The notes: a model not told the origin generated them from the sequence alone. A stretch of DNA of 64,000 nucleotides from Hyaloscypha bicolor E (GCF_002865645.1 NW_020194684.1:1689241-1753240); one strand, 5' to 3'; shown: positions 35,170 through 48,300, counted from the first letter of the stretch. Made by a program: numbers and translations.

Positions 35170-35885
35170 ATACAAGCCTTAATCTAATAATAATAAAAAT
35201 ATAATATTAAATAAATTATTATAATTAAGCTAATAAGAAATAATCTAAAATCTAATATAATATCTAGTTTTAATATTATAATACTTTTATAATAATAATA
35301 TTAATATATTAGAACTTTTATAAAACTTATAATATTAGTTAAATTATATAAAAAATAATACTTGCTTAAAATTATATAAAAATAATAATAAATTCTTCTA
35401 AGTTATATATTAAAAGTATTTATTTCTAATATATAATATTTATATATAAAATACTAGTTTATTTAAGAATTTAAAAGAAAAATAATATAAAACTAAATAG
35501 ATTAATAGCTTTTATAAAGCTTAAAAATAAGCTTATTTTAAAAAAGAAAATAATATTATAATTTAGCTTTTAATCTTATTAGCTAATATAATTATTTATA
35601 TTATATTATTTATATTCTATTACTTATATTTTATTACTTATATTTTATTACTTATATTTTATTATTTTCTAAATATATATAATATAATTATTTTATTAAA
35701 AATATTTATTTAAAATATATTAGAAATATTTAAAAAGCTAAGTCTCTTATAAACTAATATATTATAAGATATATATATTTCTTTATAGCTTTTTATATTC
35801 TAGTTTTCTTTTTTTTAGCTTTAAATTATTTTTATAAGAGATTTTCTATTTTGCTTTCTAAATCTATAATATTATATTTATAATA
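35170..35885 (+). mobile_element. 5'-truncated Gypsy fragment with 3' LTR
   Basis: 35170-35553 matches the 3' end of the Gypsy copy at about 50280-50681 (same order of words such as 'aatattaaataaattatt', 'aacttttataaaactta'). It ends in a purine run (aaaaaagaaaataa) followed by an LTR at 35554-35885. This LTR is 332 bp, longer than the 274 bp of the other copies, because of extra 'tattttattactta' units at about 35620-35680. Everything upstream of the 3' end is missing. Confidence 0.7.
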
Positions 35886-36170
35886 GTTATAGCCTTTATA
35901 ATAAAGGTTTTATTTATATTTAGTAATCTATTAATATATATATTTTAATATAATTAGAGAATAATAAATAATAAAATTTATATTTTAAGAATATATTAAA
36001 GTCTTATTCTTTCTTTATTATAAAATTATTAAATAAATAAATAAATGCCTGCTTTATATAAATCTTAAAAAGAAAATAAATAGCTTTCTTTTTCTTTTAA
36101 ATATTTAAAGATAATTAAAAGCCTCAAAATAATATTTAATATCTTTAATATTATTAATAGCAAACTCAGT
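35886..36170. other. AT-rich edge of the gene island
   Basis: No gene, no recognised repeat. The change to balanced base composition is abrupt at about 36170. Confidence 0.5.
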
Positions 36171-36596
36171 TATATTAATGCATTATTAGCTGGATGGGAC
36201 TTCTTGATACCTTACAGAAAAGATAAGGCGCTCACCCCATAGTTTGTTGCCATGGCCAAACCCAAGTACAGTTGGACTGCAAATGAGGAGGTCGTCCCCC
36301 TTCACCTCTGATGGGTCCATAAGTTGGTGTTTTATTTCTCGCTATCACCCTTCCTCGTATATGTAATATCATTGTGAGGTGAGTAATTTCGAGGCTTTAG
36401 GGGCTGACTTGTATAGGAGAAGTGTGAGGTTGTTGTGAGGCCATTAGCTGTATTGTTTGGAATATTCAGCAGCATCGAGTGGAGGCAAAGGTATTTTATG
36501 AGATATATATGCATTTCATTCAACCTCAAATACATAACGAATTCGCATAGCCAGTTGATAAATATCGTTCAGATGTCTGTTCTGCTTAAATCGCAT
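36171..36596. other. 3' flank of the CorA-like gene
   Basis: GC-balanced, non-repetitive DNA downstream of the minus-strand gene ending at 36597. It would contain the 3' UTR. Overlapping frames exist on both strands, but none looks coding. Confidence 0.4.
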
Positions 36597-39500
36597 TTAG
36601 ACGGTCTCGACGGCTCGACGGGGAGCTGCCGTTCCATGATTCTCAACAGCTGTGCTGGGAGTCCTAGGTGGACCTGTGGAGTTTGGGCCGTTTGGCTGCT
36701 GAGGACCAGTTTTATTCTTCGACTCTTCCTCCTGTTTCTTCCATTCTTCCTCCTGCTTCTCCCTCTTCTCTTTTCGCAGGCGACATTTCCGTTCTCTGAC
36801 GTCACTCTTCAATTTCTCTGTCTCTGTAGCTGCGGTGTCTAGAAGTGTACGGCTCGTCAAGCCCCACTTTAGCCAAAGGCTGTATACACCGATCTTGGCA
36901 ACTGTGTGTGTTACTGCGTACTTGTAGGTGAACCAAATCAGGGCACGTATCCAGGTGCTGAAAGCAAGGATAAATATCGGTATGATCATAAGGAAAGAGA
37001 TGGGAACTTCATCAGATGAGTTTAACAAACCAAAAGCCTTTGCCGGGGGATAACTTACACATGTATTTGAATTCATGGGCGAGTTTGACGGTGCCTTGGC
37101 CAAATTCGGAGGCGTTCATGCCGAAGACGCTTGCCATGAAAGACAAAGGAAGCTAGATCAATGAGTAAGACAGGCATATTCATAGACCTCGAAGGTTCAA
37201 GCGACTACTCACGAAGAAAATCGTAACAACGGTAAACATCATGATCGACCGCCCTTGGCTAACAGCTTCCTCAGACTGTTTAACTGACTGCCAAGCTTGG
37301 ACAACACTTGCTTGTTGTTGTTTCAGAGCAAGCAGATCTGTCAACTAAGTGCAGGACACAAATTAGCCGCAATAACCGCGTGGATGATAGATAAACTCGA
37401 AGCATAGACTTACGCTACTTGAGGTGCTTTCAGCCGTCCGTACGAGTACCTCCAAATCTTCTATTCTCTTGACTACCTTTGCCACAAGCTCTTCAGCATT
37501 GACTTTGAACCAATCGTAAATTTGACGTTTGTTATCTGTCTCGTCTTTGTTGTTCGTGTGCTCGTCGGTTCCTTGGTGATTCGAAAACGAGGATGAATGT
37601 TGATGAGGATGACGCAGATACCCCGATGGAGAGTCCGATCCTCTTTCATCTTGGCTCCTAGTAGCATCGAAGTTAGCAGTCTGGTTTAGGAAGGCTTCTT
37701 CTGAAATGTCCGCTCTGAGAGCACGCGAAGACTGTCAAAAATAAGAAGGGGCATCAGGAGAACCTACACTGAAGAGCCAGCCCCATTCATCGTCCCGGTC
37801 CTCCTCAAGGGTCTACCGTGGAAAGAGAAACGTCTGTTGGGATCTAGAATGTGCTCAACATGCAATATGAAGTCCTTGAGAACCTTTTTTTGAGTCCGGT
37901 TGATATCCAGCATGATCTCGAGTTCTTCTATGATGTCTTTGATCTCTCGCTGAAGAATTCCCTCGGGATAGATATCGAGAAGTGGAACATGAAGGTCTGA
38001 GATTGCCTCCGGATCTATCTTGCTTTTGGTTCGATAGACTTTAGCAGCCTCCTTCGTCCAGCCATAAAGTCGGTCGAATGCGGCCGTCTGCTTGTTCGTC
38101 TGAATTGTGGTGAGTAGGCGGCTTGTCAGTATGCAACAGAGAAAAGGAGTACTTACAACATTGCCAATGGCTTCCGAGAACGCATCCATCACCTGGGGCT
38201 GCCGATCCCGTGTCTTGACCCGATCAAACAGTGTACTCGAACACTCATCAATAATCACGAGCGCGAGGTCGAATACTGAGCGAATATGGTTCTGGCGCGA
38301 GTTCTGTAACCTCATCCGGATACTTTTTGTGCACGCTGGATGCGTCGGTCTCCTGCTTGTTTGCCCCATATCGTTTCGGGAAGCAGGTGATAATGGTCTG
38401 TTCGTCAAGAATCCACATCCATAGCTGGTCGACCATGATTACTCTTGATACCTTCCTGATGTTTCCCCGGCATGCATCACATCCATGTTCGGGAGTTATC
38501 TTCTGGAAATCGTGCTCCGGCCATCTTCCTGTCTTATGATTAAAGTGGTGAAAGCTGTCAGACTTAGTGCTTCGATATACGACTTGGTCGCGATCTCGAT
38601 TTTTGGTTGTGTTGAGTGTCCAGTAATAGGACTGATCCAGAGTTCGACGAGGGTGAAGTGGAAGCTCCGCGTGAAGATAATCCTGAAGGAGTTTTTTGTC
38701 GCGGTAATTGGCCATCTCTTCGTACAATCTAGCTGCATCAATGAGATATTGGCCGAGAGGACTGCTGCTCCTCACTCGACCGTTTTCAACTGGCAATACC
38801 TCCTTTACTTTTCCGTATCCCATTCTCTTGACTAGGGTTTGAAGCGTACCAACTCTCCCCGTGTCTTGTTGCTCCAGGGTTGGCCGCTGCGGCACTGGGG
38901 GGATTGGATCTCGAAAGAGAGGCAGGCACCATTTCTGGGAATTATTGTCCTTGTCACGAGGAACTGGACCGGGTGCGATGATTTGGCCATTACTAGTCGG
39001 CGCATTGCCGACCATCTTGCTGGTTCCTGGGAACATTCCAAACCAGTTGGTCTTCTCGGCTTCGGCTGGTTTCCACGGCTTGAACACAACTTTCTTGAGA
39101 TGTTTCCTCTCATCTATTCGTTTGTTCTTCTTCTTTTGCTCTTCTTCCTTTTTAGTCTTCTTCCACTTTTCAGTAATGTTTTCAATCTCAAGCGCAAACT
39201 TTTCCCGCTGCCGATCTGTTTCCCAGTGAAGATAAGGCATCTTGGATTGTACTTCGTAAGCCACCCGAACGTGTCCACGGACATCACTATGAAACTTACG
39301 AATAGAACGATGTTTTTGGGTGACTGCTCCACGCTTTTGGGATCTAGAGCTTATTAGCGAGTAAGAGATGTCTTCCAAGATGTTGCATGTACCTGAGGAC
39401 ACTGTGTCACAAAGAGCGCGCATGTGACGGGCGTGCGGTGGTGCGCTGCGTCCGCCGTGCAGTTGACCGCGCCAGAACTGAGGACGGAGTATCATGTATG

Positions 39501-40569
39501 ACTGTGTCTTCTCATTCTCGTGAAGTTCGCAATATATTCCATCGCATTTGGGTCGCTTTTCACCATAGGATCGAGCGATAGCTTCCTAGAATTGAGAAAA
39601 ATGCGCTCAGCCGGGGAATCATCTTCAAAGTGAGCAGATAACTCGTACCTCGACCCACTGAAAATCCGCAGTTAGCATGCCGTCTGGAGAAAGAGTTGCT
39701 TTGATGCGTAGCCTGATCATTGGAAAGGGTTCAGCACACACTTACGGTCATATTGTTCACAGGTAGATGGATGTATCTTAGTTTACCGCGAGCGTCGCCT
39801 TTATACAGGGGATTGGCGTCTGGATCCTTCAGGTCAGTCGTCTCCTTGAAAACCTCGCCAATTTTCTTCTTATTATCCAAGAAATGGTGCTTTTTGGGAG
39901 TTGATTGATGTTGGCCATCACTCTCGCCGTCCCATATGTCCTTTTCTTCGTACTCGATCATATGTAAATTGTAATCCTTCTCAGGTTCGTATTTCCCCCG
40001 CTTTCCCTGACTTCCGGAAGCTATAGGCCCCCCCGCTTGTGCCGTCGTATTCGGGCGACCTGACTTTAACCGCCAGTTCTTTACCTCGTCCAGATACTTG
40101 TATTGTTCGGACTTTTTCCATTTGGTGGCAGTCTCCTCTATGTTCTGGACGAGCTGCTTAGTTTCCGTATCTCTCGCAAGACAACCTCGCAAATAATCAA
40201 TGCGACGAATCTCTGTATCGCAAGCTTTTTGCCACTGTTTTAGTTTGTCAATTGCATCGATTTTTGCTTTTTTTTTTCGAACTTTGAAGAGTTCGGTTCG
40301 TGTTTAGGTACTGCTTCCTTGTCCAGCACTGTCTCCTTTCCCTTGCCCTTCTTCGTCTTGGCTTGAGAGTGTTCGTCTCGCTCTTCCTTCAATCTTTGTA
40401 GTATATGGTCGTACTCGTGTTTGTAGAGATCATTGCCGGGTTTGAACAACTCATCCCGCTCCCAACGCTCAATACATCCAAGATAGCGGAGGACATGGTT
40501 TTGGATGTTTTCGGTATGTCCGATCTCACTGAGGCACGTGGGCTGTGAATCGTGTTCGCCGGCAACCAT
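36597..40569 (-). pseudogene. CorA-like Mg2+ transporter-type gene, 8 exons, two frameshifts
   Basis: Exons on the minus strand: 40569-39746, 39657-39649, 39585-38157, 38099-37817, 37700-37414, 37344-37213, 37152-37059, 37006-36597. Apart from the exon 4/5 junction (an intron of 116 nt, least certain), the introns are 49-88 nt class with GT...AG. The total is 3468 nt, exactly 1156 codons. A large N-terminal soluble part (Lys/Glu-rich coiled stretches) carries VDQLWMWILDEQTIITCFP at about residues 660-680, typical of fungal CorA-like proteins. The C-terminal region has a helix leading into MMFTVVTIFFLPLSFMASVF plus the GMN signature (about 998-1001), a second membrane helix (PISFLMIIPIFILAF, about 1020-1045), and a charged tail. 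CorA proteins are pentameric Mg2+ channels; the substrate here is inferred. Frame breaks: an A10 run on the coding strand (40268-40277), which would truncate at about 109 residues, and an A5 run (38324-38328). Both could be real or assembly errors. Confidence 0.8.
39649..39657 (-). other. Nine-nucleotide microexon of CorA-like gene
   Basis: TGGGTCGAG sits between an acceptor (gattttcag) and a donor (gtacgag). It links LPVNNMT with EEAIARSYGEK as W-V-E, keeping phase 0 on both sides. The introns on either side are 88 nt (39658-39745) and 63 nt (39586-39648). Skipping it would also stay in frame, so both isoforms are possible. Confidence 0.6.
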
Positions 40570-41120
40570 TTTGGAATTTGGAAAACAGTGTTGGATTGGG
40601 TGAGGGAAGAGAAAATGTGAAGGAAAGATAATTAGATAACTTGGGGGGCCCTTTATCCCCAGAAACATCTGCAGAGCCTCAGCCCCACGTTGGGGGTTAC
40701 ACAAGAACTCAAGTCTCAGCGCAACCTCATTTTCTCGATAGCGGATCACAGGTGGTATCGCTTAAACAATGCCAGATACGTTTTGATGCGACAATGCAGC
40801 CTCAAAACCAAAAGTAGTCGATTGCAGCAAATGGCTTGCATGTATCCAATAAGATGCCCCCTGCGTCATAGCTGAATGAGAAGGGTGCTGCGATTCCTCC
40901 TATGCAATTGCGCAATATGCAAAAAAGAAAGGAACGTGCCGATGGATAAGTGGATAATCAGGTTTTGATTGCTAGGGACGGGAGAAACTCCACACTCCTC
41001 TGCCGCAATCGAGTTGGAAGAAGGAGAGGCTCAACATCCGCTGCAGATGATGTATCGATTACGTAACATGTCTCTCTGATTAGCCGACAGATTTTGATAG
41101 GAAATACCAAAAAAAAAAAT
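40570..41120. other. 5' flank of the CorA-like gene
   Basis: GC-balanced DNA upstream of the minus-strand start at 40569; it should hold the promoter. No TATA or other element is decisive. The frame continues open upstream of 40569, but the Met at 40569 (MVAGEHDSQP) begins the part that looks like protein. The island ends at about 41110 in an A-run. Confidence 0.4.
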
Positions 41121-41146
41121 CGAAAATTAAAAATAGATTTTTTTTT

Positions 41147-41265
41147 AGAAAACTAGTATTATTATAAGTATAAGATCTAGGGCCTAGAATATATAATTAG
41201 AGTATCTTTCTTTTAATAATTTAAAGCTAAAAAAGAGAAGAGGATCCTAAGGGAGCTTTAGAATA
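41147..41265 (-). repeat. Partial LTR of the 8.4-kb Gypsy family
   Basis: 'tattataagtataagat', 'ctagggcctaga' and 'tttaataatttaaagctaaa' follow the order of the LTRs at 8429 and 14348, and then the match ends. It marks the outer edge of the repeat block next to the gene island. Confidence 0.6.
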
Positions 41266-41470
41266 AGAAAGAAAATTTACTTAAGCCTTAAATATATATT
41301 TTATTTAATTTCTAGCCTAAGGCTTAACTATTAGCCTAAAGCTTAATTATTAATTTAAGGTAAGCTACTTTATTAATATAAACTATTATAATTTAAGTTT
41401 TAATATTTTAATTATTTAATTATTTAATATATATAATATAATTATATAATCTAAAATAATTTAAATTACT
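41266..41470. repeat. AT-rich with partial Gypsy LTR start
   Basis: 41376-41470 begins TATTATAATTTAAGTTTTAAT, like the start of the solo LTR at 8169 and of the LTR at 35554, and is cut by the Copia element that follows. 41266-41375 has nothing further. Confidence 0.45.
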
Positions 41471-44248
41471 TTTATATAAGATTAGTAAAGTTATTATTAT
41501 TTAGAAATAAGAATTATAGTATTATAATATTAATATATAATTTTTAAATTTACTAAGCCTAAAGAAATTTAGTTTATTAGTTAAGTTACTTATAAAATAT
41601 AAAATTATATAATTATATCCTATATTTTATATTTTATTACTTATATCTTATATCTTATATCTTGTAATTATATATATAATTTCTAAAGAAATAGCTATAT
41701 TATACTAGAAACTCTCTAAAAATACTAAAAATAATATTTCTTTCTAATTATATATAAATTCTCTAATTTGGCCTAATATTAGATTTCCTAAATACTTTAT
41801 ATATTTATATTACTTTTAAGGTTTTAGTTATATACTAAAGGCTATAGCCTTTTATATATAACTTTCTTTTTTATAATATTCTCTTATCTTATATATCTAT
41901 TTTCTGCTTTATTTATATTTAATCTATTTCTTTATATTTAATTATATAATATTTATATTAATTAAATACTTGAAAGTATTTATTAGCTTTAATTTTATTA
42001 TAGAATCGGTAGAATTTAATTCTTTCTTAATTTATTTAACTTTTATAATCTCTTATTATTTATATATTTAGTAGAAATATATTATATTAATTATTAGATA
42101 CTTTTTTTTAAGTAATTTCTAATTTAATAAAATATTTATATAAATTACTAGTAATAATTTTATTTCTAGTATTTTATTAATTATAGATTTAACTAAAGTA
42201 CCTATATTAAAGCTATAAACTATATTATAAAGTTCTAAAGCTAGAATACTTCTAGTAACTCTCTTATATTTAATAGAGAACTAGTAAATAATATTAGTAT
42301 ATCTAGTTCTATTTACTAGAACTAGAATATATCTAATTTAAGAAAAGAAATCTTTATTATTTATAAATAAAGTATTTATAAAAATAATTAAATATAAGAA
42401 TTCTTTTACTAGCTTTATAAATATAAATTCTCTAATAGTATTCTTAATTTACTATTAAATGCACTTATTAAATATCTTTATATTAGTTTCCGAGAATTTA
42501 ATAGTATAAATAATAAATAATAAGTTATATAAAGCTTTTAGTTAATAAACTAATATAATATATATTTCTTTAGTATATTAGGTAATATATTAGTTCTTAA
42601 TAAAGAAATTTTAATAAATAATACTCTTATTATTTATAATAATAGTATTTTTATAGAAATAATTTAAAGGTTTTTATATTAGTATTTTTATATAAAAGTA
42701 ATTCTAGTAATATTTATATAAATAATACCTTTATTAAACTTGAGATTATAATTAATAATAAGATATTTATATTTCTTAGCTAAAAACCTAGCTTTTTAAA
42801 GCTTTAGTTATTTCGTTTTTATAAAATTATTAGTTCTAATAAATAAAATATTATTAGTTAAAAGGCTAATAATTTCAAAGAATTATTTATTATAAAGAAA
42901 ACAAAAATTATAATTTAATTATTTTATAGAAAGCTTATTAATATAATAGAAATAATAAGTTTTAAACTAATAATTTCTAGTTTCCGGTATATTATATAGT
43001 AATTTTATAATTTTTAGAACCGAATTATTATTTAGATTTAGCTCTTTAGTAAGTTTATAAAATAAAATAATATAAAAATTATAGTTAAATAAAATTATTA
43101 ATTAAATATAGTTCTATAGTATTTATTATTATAATAATAATACTAAGAATAATTCTCTAGCTAATATATTAAATAGTAAATAATTATATTAATATTATAT
43201 ATTTCTTATTATTATTATAAACTTAAATAACTAGTTTTAACTTCTTAAACTTTCTTTTTATATTCTTATTTTTAATTTTATTAATAAACTAGAAATTAAA
43301 AATATATATTTCCTTTAATATTTGAGATCTAAAAGTAATTTTAAATATACTTTTTTTTTTTAGAAAACTAATAACTTTAACTTAGTAAAAGTTCTTATAT
43401 AAGTTATTATTTTATAGAAATACTATAAAATTCAGAGTTTTATAAAAGTATTTTCTATTATACTTTAGTAAACTAATAGAAATAATAAAAGAAATTATAT
43501 TTATATTACCTTTAGCTTTATTATAAAATTCGGGAATAGATTTAAGTTCGGAAATATTAGTAATAACCTTAATATTTCCTATATAAAAGAACTTTATAGA
43601 AATTAAATAAAAGATAATATTATTATATAATAAAGCTAGTATATAGTTCTTTCTATTAATAATTACTAGCTTATATAGTTTATTTTAATTATTAGATTAA
43701 CTAGTATTTTTTTATATTATATAAGAATATTCGAATTTAAAAGAAGTTTATAAATATTAATAATACTAAAATTATTTCGAGTATTTAAGATATTTATAAT
43801 CTAATATCTAGTTTAAAGCTTCTAAATTTCTATTATTACTTTCTTAAATATTATTAATTACTATAATATAATTAGTAATAAAATATTATATTTAGTTATT
43901 TATAATAAAATACTATAAATTAAAAGAATTAGAATAATATTATTAGATCTAATAAAATTATTAATAGTTTTAAAAGCTATTTAAAATATAGTATTCTTAT
44001 TAATTCTATTAATTTTGGTTATAATAATAAAATAAATATATTAAATTAAGCTATAATAATATTTTATAATTTTAATAAAATTATAAGCTTTTATAGAAAT
44101 AATTTTAATTTTAGTTTCTATAATATTTATAAGCTAAATAAATTTCTTATTAGTAAATTACTTTCTAGTATTTATTATAATCTAATTAAAAAAGCCTAAA
44201 TAGATATTAATTTAATATTACTTTAAAGTATTTCAAATATATAATATA
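41471..44248 (-). mobile_element. Ty1/Copia copy 1, 3' part, minus strand
   Basis: Decayed Copia pol on the minus strand. Near 42200-42275 it reads KRVTRSILALELYNIVYSF, matching the Copia RNase H segment of fungal elements, followed downstream by STDSIIKLKLINTF (NPADALTK-type region). Near 43500-43560 VITNISELKSIPEFYNKAKGN marks the integrase-RT linker seen in fungal Copia. It ends at the left LTR of the Gypsy copy at 44249, which has a target duplication, so the rest is displaced to the right (50956 onward). A second copy begins at about 61851. Confidence 0.68.
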
Positions 44249-44522
44249 TATTATAATTTCCAGATATCCGGTATCTGAAATGCCTTACTAAATACTAGAT
44301 ACTTTCTAGATATATATAATATAGCTGCTTTACTAAAGAAATATACTTGAAATATACTAGAAATATTTAGAAAGCTAAGCCCTTTTAGAACTAGTATATT
44401 ATAGGATATATATATTCTCTTATAATTTTCTATATTCTAGTTTTCTTTTTCTTAGCTTTAAATTATTTTTATAAGAGATCTTTTATCTTGCTTTCTAAGC
44501 CCTAAATACTATACCTATAATA
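44249..44522 (+). repeat. 5' LTR of Gypsy A
   Basis: 274 bp, TATTATAATTTCC...CTATAATA (TG...CA decayed). It matches 50682-50955 directly and 53837-54110 and 60194-60467 in inverse orientation. Confidence 0.85.
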
Positions 44523-45264
44523 GTATTTAAAGCTTACTTTCTTTAATTCTATAGAGGATTTCAAATAAACTAATTTAGAACTATTAGTAATATAAGTATT
44601 ACTAAAATAATAGAATCTCAGAAATACAAGTAATAAACTCTAGAATAATAAAAGCAAAAAGCTTTAGAATTCTTAGAAAAATCAGATATTTATATCTTTA
44701 TAAATATATACTAATAATATATTAGAAATCTTTCTAAAAACCCGAAAATCGAAGAATCTTAAATAAAGGCTATTTTTTAATTAAGTTCTAGAATAATAAA
44801 TATATATAGGCTAGTAATCTAACTATTATCTTTAAGTTCTATTCTATAATCTTATAGGCTCTATATATATACCAGTAATAAAACTACTAGAAAAGATATA
44901 ATAAAAGAAAAATATAATAGATTAATTTCCTAGAATATTATATAACCAGAAATTATATTAATTTCTACTAAGGCTTCTAGTAAAGTTTCTATTAGTTCAG
45001 GTTATTCTATTAGTAGCCTTTTCTAAATTAAATATTCTATTAGTATTTCTAAATAATTTATAAATAAATCTATAGAAATAGAACTTTCTGCTTTTATTAT
45101 AAAGCTTTTAGAAACTAATAACTATATTATTACTAGAGAATTATATAAATAAACTAAGAAACCTAATACTTTACTTTTAGATATTAATATTATTATAAAA
45201 AACTATTAGAAAAATATCTAAAGAGCTATTTTATATAAGAATATTTATAGTTATAATAAAGCTA

Positions 45265-45345
45265 TTCTCGAGAATACTAAGCTCTATAATACTAAGCTCT
45301 ATAATACTAAGCTCTATAATACTAAGCTCTATAATACTAAGCTTA
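45265..45345 (+). repeat. 15-bp tandem repeat in gag of Gypsy A
   Basis: About five units of actaagctctataat. The period is five codons (N-T-K-L-Y), in frame with gag. Gypsy B has only one unit at the matching place (about 59425-59450), so the array expanded after the copies separated. Confidence 0.75.
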
Positions 45346-48300
45346 AAAATAAAGTTAAATACTATATAGCTATAATAGATTAGCTTATAGTAGCTCTAAC
45401 TACTTCTGCTTTACTTGCTCTAACTATTTCGAATTTCTCTTAAAAGAATTCCGAACTATTTTCTGCTTATTTCTATCTAGAATTCTCTATATCTTATATT
45501 TTCTTTAGAAATACTAGAGTTATTAAGTTTCTAGATCTAACTTTCTTTATTAGAGATTATACTATCTTTAATAACTAGTTAGTTTAGATTAAGAATAAGC
45601 TATAAAGAAATACTAATTTATATTTTTTAAAGAATCTTAAGATTATTTATATTTCTAGTAGATTTACTAATAATACTTTTATTTTAACTAATTCTTATAT
45701 AAATAAAGATAATTTAAATTAATATTATTAGCTTTTAGAGTTTTATTTCTATTTAAAGAAGCTATTTTCTAACTCTAATAAGATATAGAATATTTATTAT
45801 AATTTTAGTAAGCTTTAAATATATTCTAGTTAAGTATTTTAGAAGTTTTATATTTTCTTCTTATAACTATTTATAAAAGATAATATTAGTTTTTAAGATA
45901 TTAAATATAAACTAAATAAGAAGCTTTTACTAAAGCTTTAGAAGTTAGTATATATATATTATAATAATTCTTTTATTAATACTACTTATTTTATTTAGTA
46001 TTATATTACTAATAATTAGTAAATTAAGGCTATATATAAAAAGACTAAGAAATATAAGAAAATAGAAGCTATTCTAGCTAAGTTTACTTCTAATACTATA
46101 TTTTTATATATTTCTAAAGAATATATTTCTAAAAAGAAGCTAAAGAAGCCTATATTAACTACTTTTATTAAGTATATATTTCTTTATAAATATAAGTAAT
46201 ATTCTATAAAAACCGAGAATCTCTTAACTATTAAATATTTTAACTATAATAAGTTTGGCTATTATATTAGATACTATTTATTTCTATATAGTAAGAAAAC
46301 TAAAATAGCTCTTTCTAGAATTAAGCTAGACTTAGTTTCTATTTTACTAAAATATATTATTCTAGTAAAGTATTTAGAGAATTCGAGTTTTAATTCTAGT
46401 ATAAAACCGGGAAATAAGTATTTCTAAAAAAAAGTCTTTATTTTAGAAGCTTATAATATAGATTTAGTAAAGATTAATTTAATTTATCTAATAAAAGAAA
46501 ATACTTTTATAATATTCTATATTATTAATATAAATGAATTAGAAATTAAGTCTTTTTCTTTTATTAATACTAGAGCTAATAGTTATACTTTTATTAATAT
46601 AAAGCTTATTTAGCTTATAAAGTAATTCTTAGAAATAAAACTATAACTCTTTTCTTTATCTTATATTATATATAGTTTTAATAGAAAGTTAGCTAAATTT
46701 ACTAAGAAATATATAGAAGTCTTACTTCTAATTAATAAATAAAGTATTAATATATTTATAATTATCCTGAATTTTAGAGATTATAATATTATTCTTAGTA
46801 AAAAATAAATAGTATATATTAATATTTTAGTTAACTATAGAAAATATAGATTTATATAGCTAAAAAAAAACAAGCCTAAATCTATATAATTCAGTTATAT
46901 TATTAGTATTTTATAGTAATAGCTAAAGAAATAATCTAATAAGAAGTATTAAAAAAATACTAATTAATAAAATTCTATTATAAGCTATTTCTAGAAATCT
47001 TCTATTTTAAAATAGTCTTTTTTCTTTTAAACTAATTAAAGGAAATTATATAAGACTATAGAAAAGAAGTTTCTATAGCTTAAGTAAGATATAATACTTA
47101 AATAAAAGCCAAAAAAGCAGAAAAAGGTTCTTAATAAAAAGCAAATATTAGATTTAGTTATTTTTATTTCTATAGTATTTAATTATATAGCTAAGAGAGA
47201 AAATAATATTATTAGTTAAATTTCTATTTATAAGATTAATAAGAAGCTTAAAGCTCGGAAAAAAGAAGCTATTTCTAGTTTAGAGAATTAATAACTAGAG
47301 GAAATAGAACTTTAGTAGCTATAAAAGATATTACTTCCGGAATTTAAGAAATATATCTTTATTTTCTCTAAAAAGAAATCTAATATCTTTTCTTTTTATA
47401 AACTATATAATTATAAGATTTAGATTAAAAGCCTAAAAGAAACCGAAAATATTAGATATTAATTTCTCTAATAGTAATTTATTTAAAAGCTTCTAGAAAT
47501 TAAATATTTCTTAGAAAATAATTTAGCTAAAGGCTTTATTAAAACTAGTTAGGCTTTCTTTACTTTACTAGTTCTTTTTATAAAGAAAGTAAATAAAGGT
47601 TTATATTTCTATATTAATTTCTGCTATCTAAATAATATTATTCGGAAGAATTAATATTTCTTTTTACTTATTAATAAGACTTTAAGTTAATTATCTAAAG
47701 CTAAAATTCATATTTACTAAACTTTCTATTATATAGCTATAAATCCGGACTTTTAGAAGCTAATAATATTTTATATTTACTATAGAATATATAAATATAA
47801 TATTTTCTAGAAAGGCCTTATAAATAGCTTGGCTATATATTAATACTATATAAATAATATATTTTTCAAATATCTAAATAACTTTTATATAATATATTTT
47901 AATAATATTCTTATTTATTTAAAGAATTTAGTAAAATATAAATAGTATATATAAAAAATACTAGACTATTTATATTTTACTAACCTTTAAATAAATATTA
48001 AGAAATCGGAATTTAAAGTTATATATATAAAGTATTTAAGCTTTATTATTTCTATATCTAGTATTAAAATAGATCTTAATAAAGTCAAAGTAATATATAA
48101 CTAGTAATCTCTAAAAATAGTTAAGAATATATAGTTCTTTCTTAGTTTCTATAACTTTTATAAATACTTTATTAAATAATATAAACGAATTACTAGACTT
48201 TTTATTTTACTTATAAAAAGGGAATTTCTTTTAAGTAATTCGAGTAATATTAAAAGGCTTTTATTTATCTAAAGAAAGCTATAATTTCTATTCTAGTTCT

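Noticed and set aside
36435..36842. 135-codon plus-strand frame
   Set aside because: Antisense to the last exon of the CorA-like gene; its Leu/Phe-rich part mirrors the Glu/Lys-rich tail.
38839..39357. 172- and 122-codon plus-strand frames
   Set aside because: Antisense to the large third exon of the CorA-like gene, which has the recognisable protein.
39344..39392. A potential 49-nt intron (gtacat...ctctag) in the third exon
   Set aside because: Splicing it would shift the frame away from the conserved-looking downstream protein; the reading frame is open through it.
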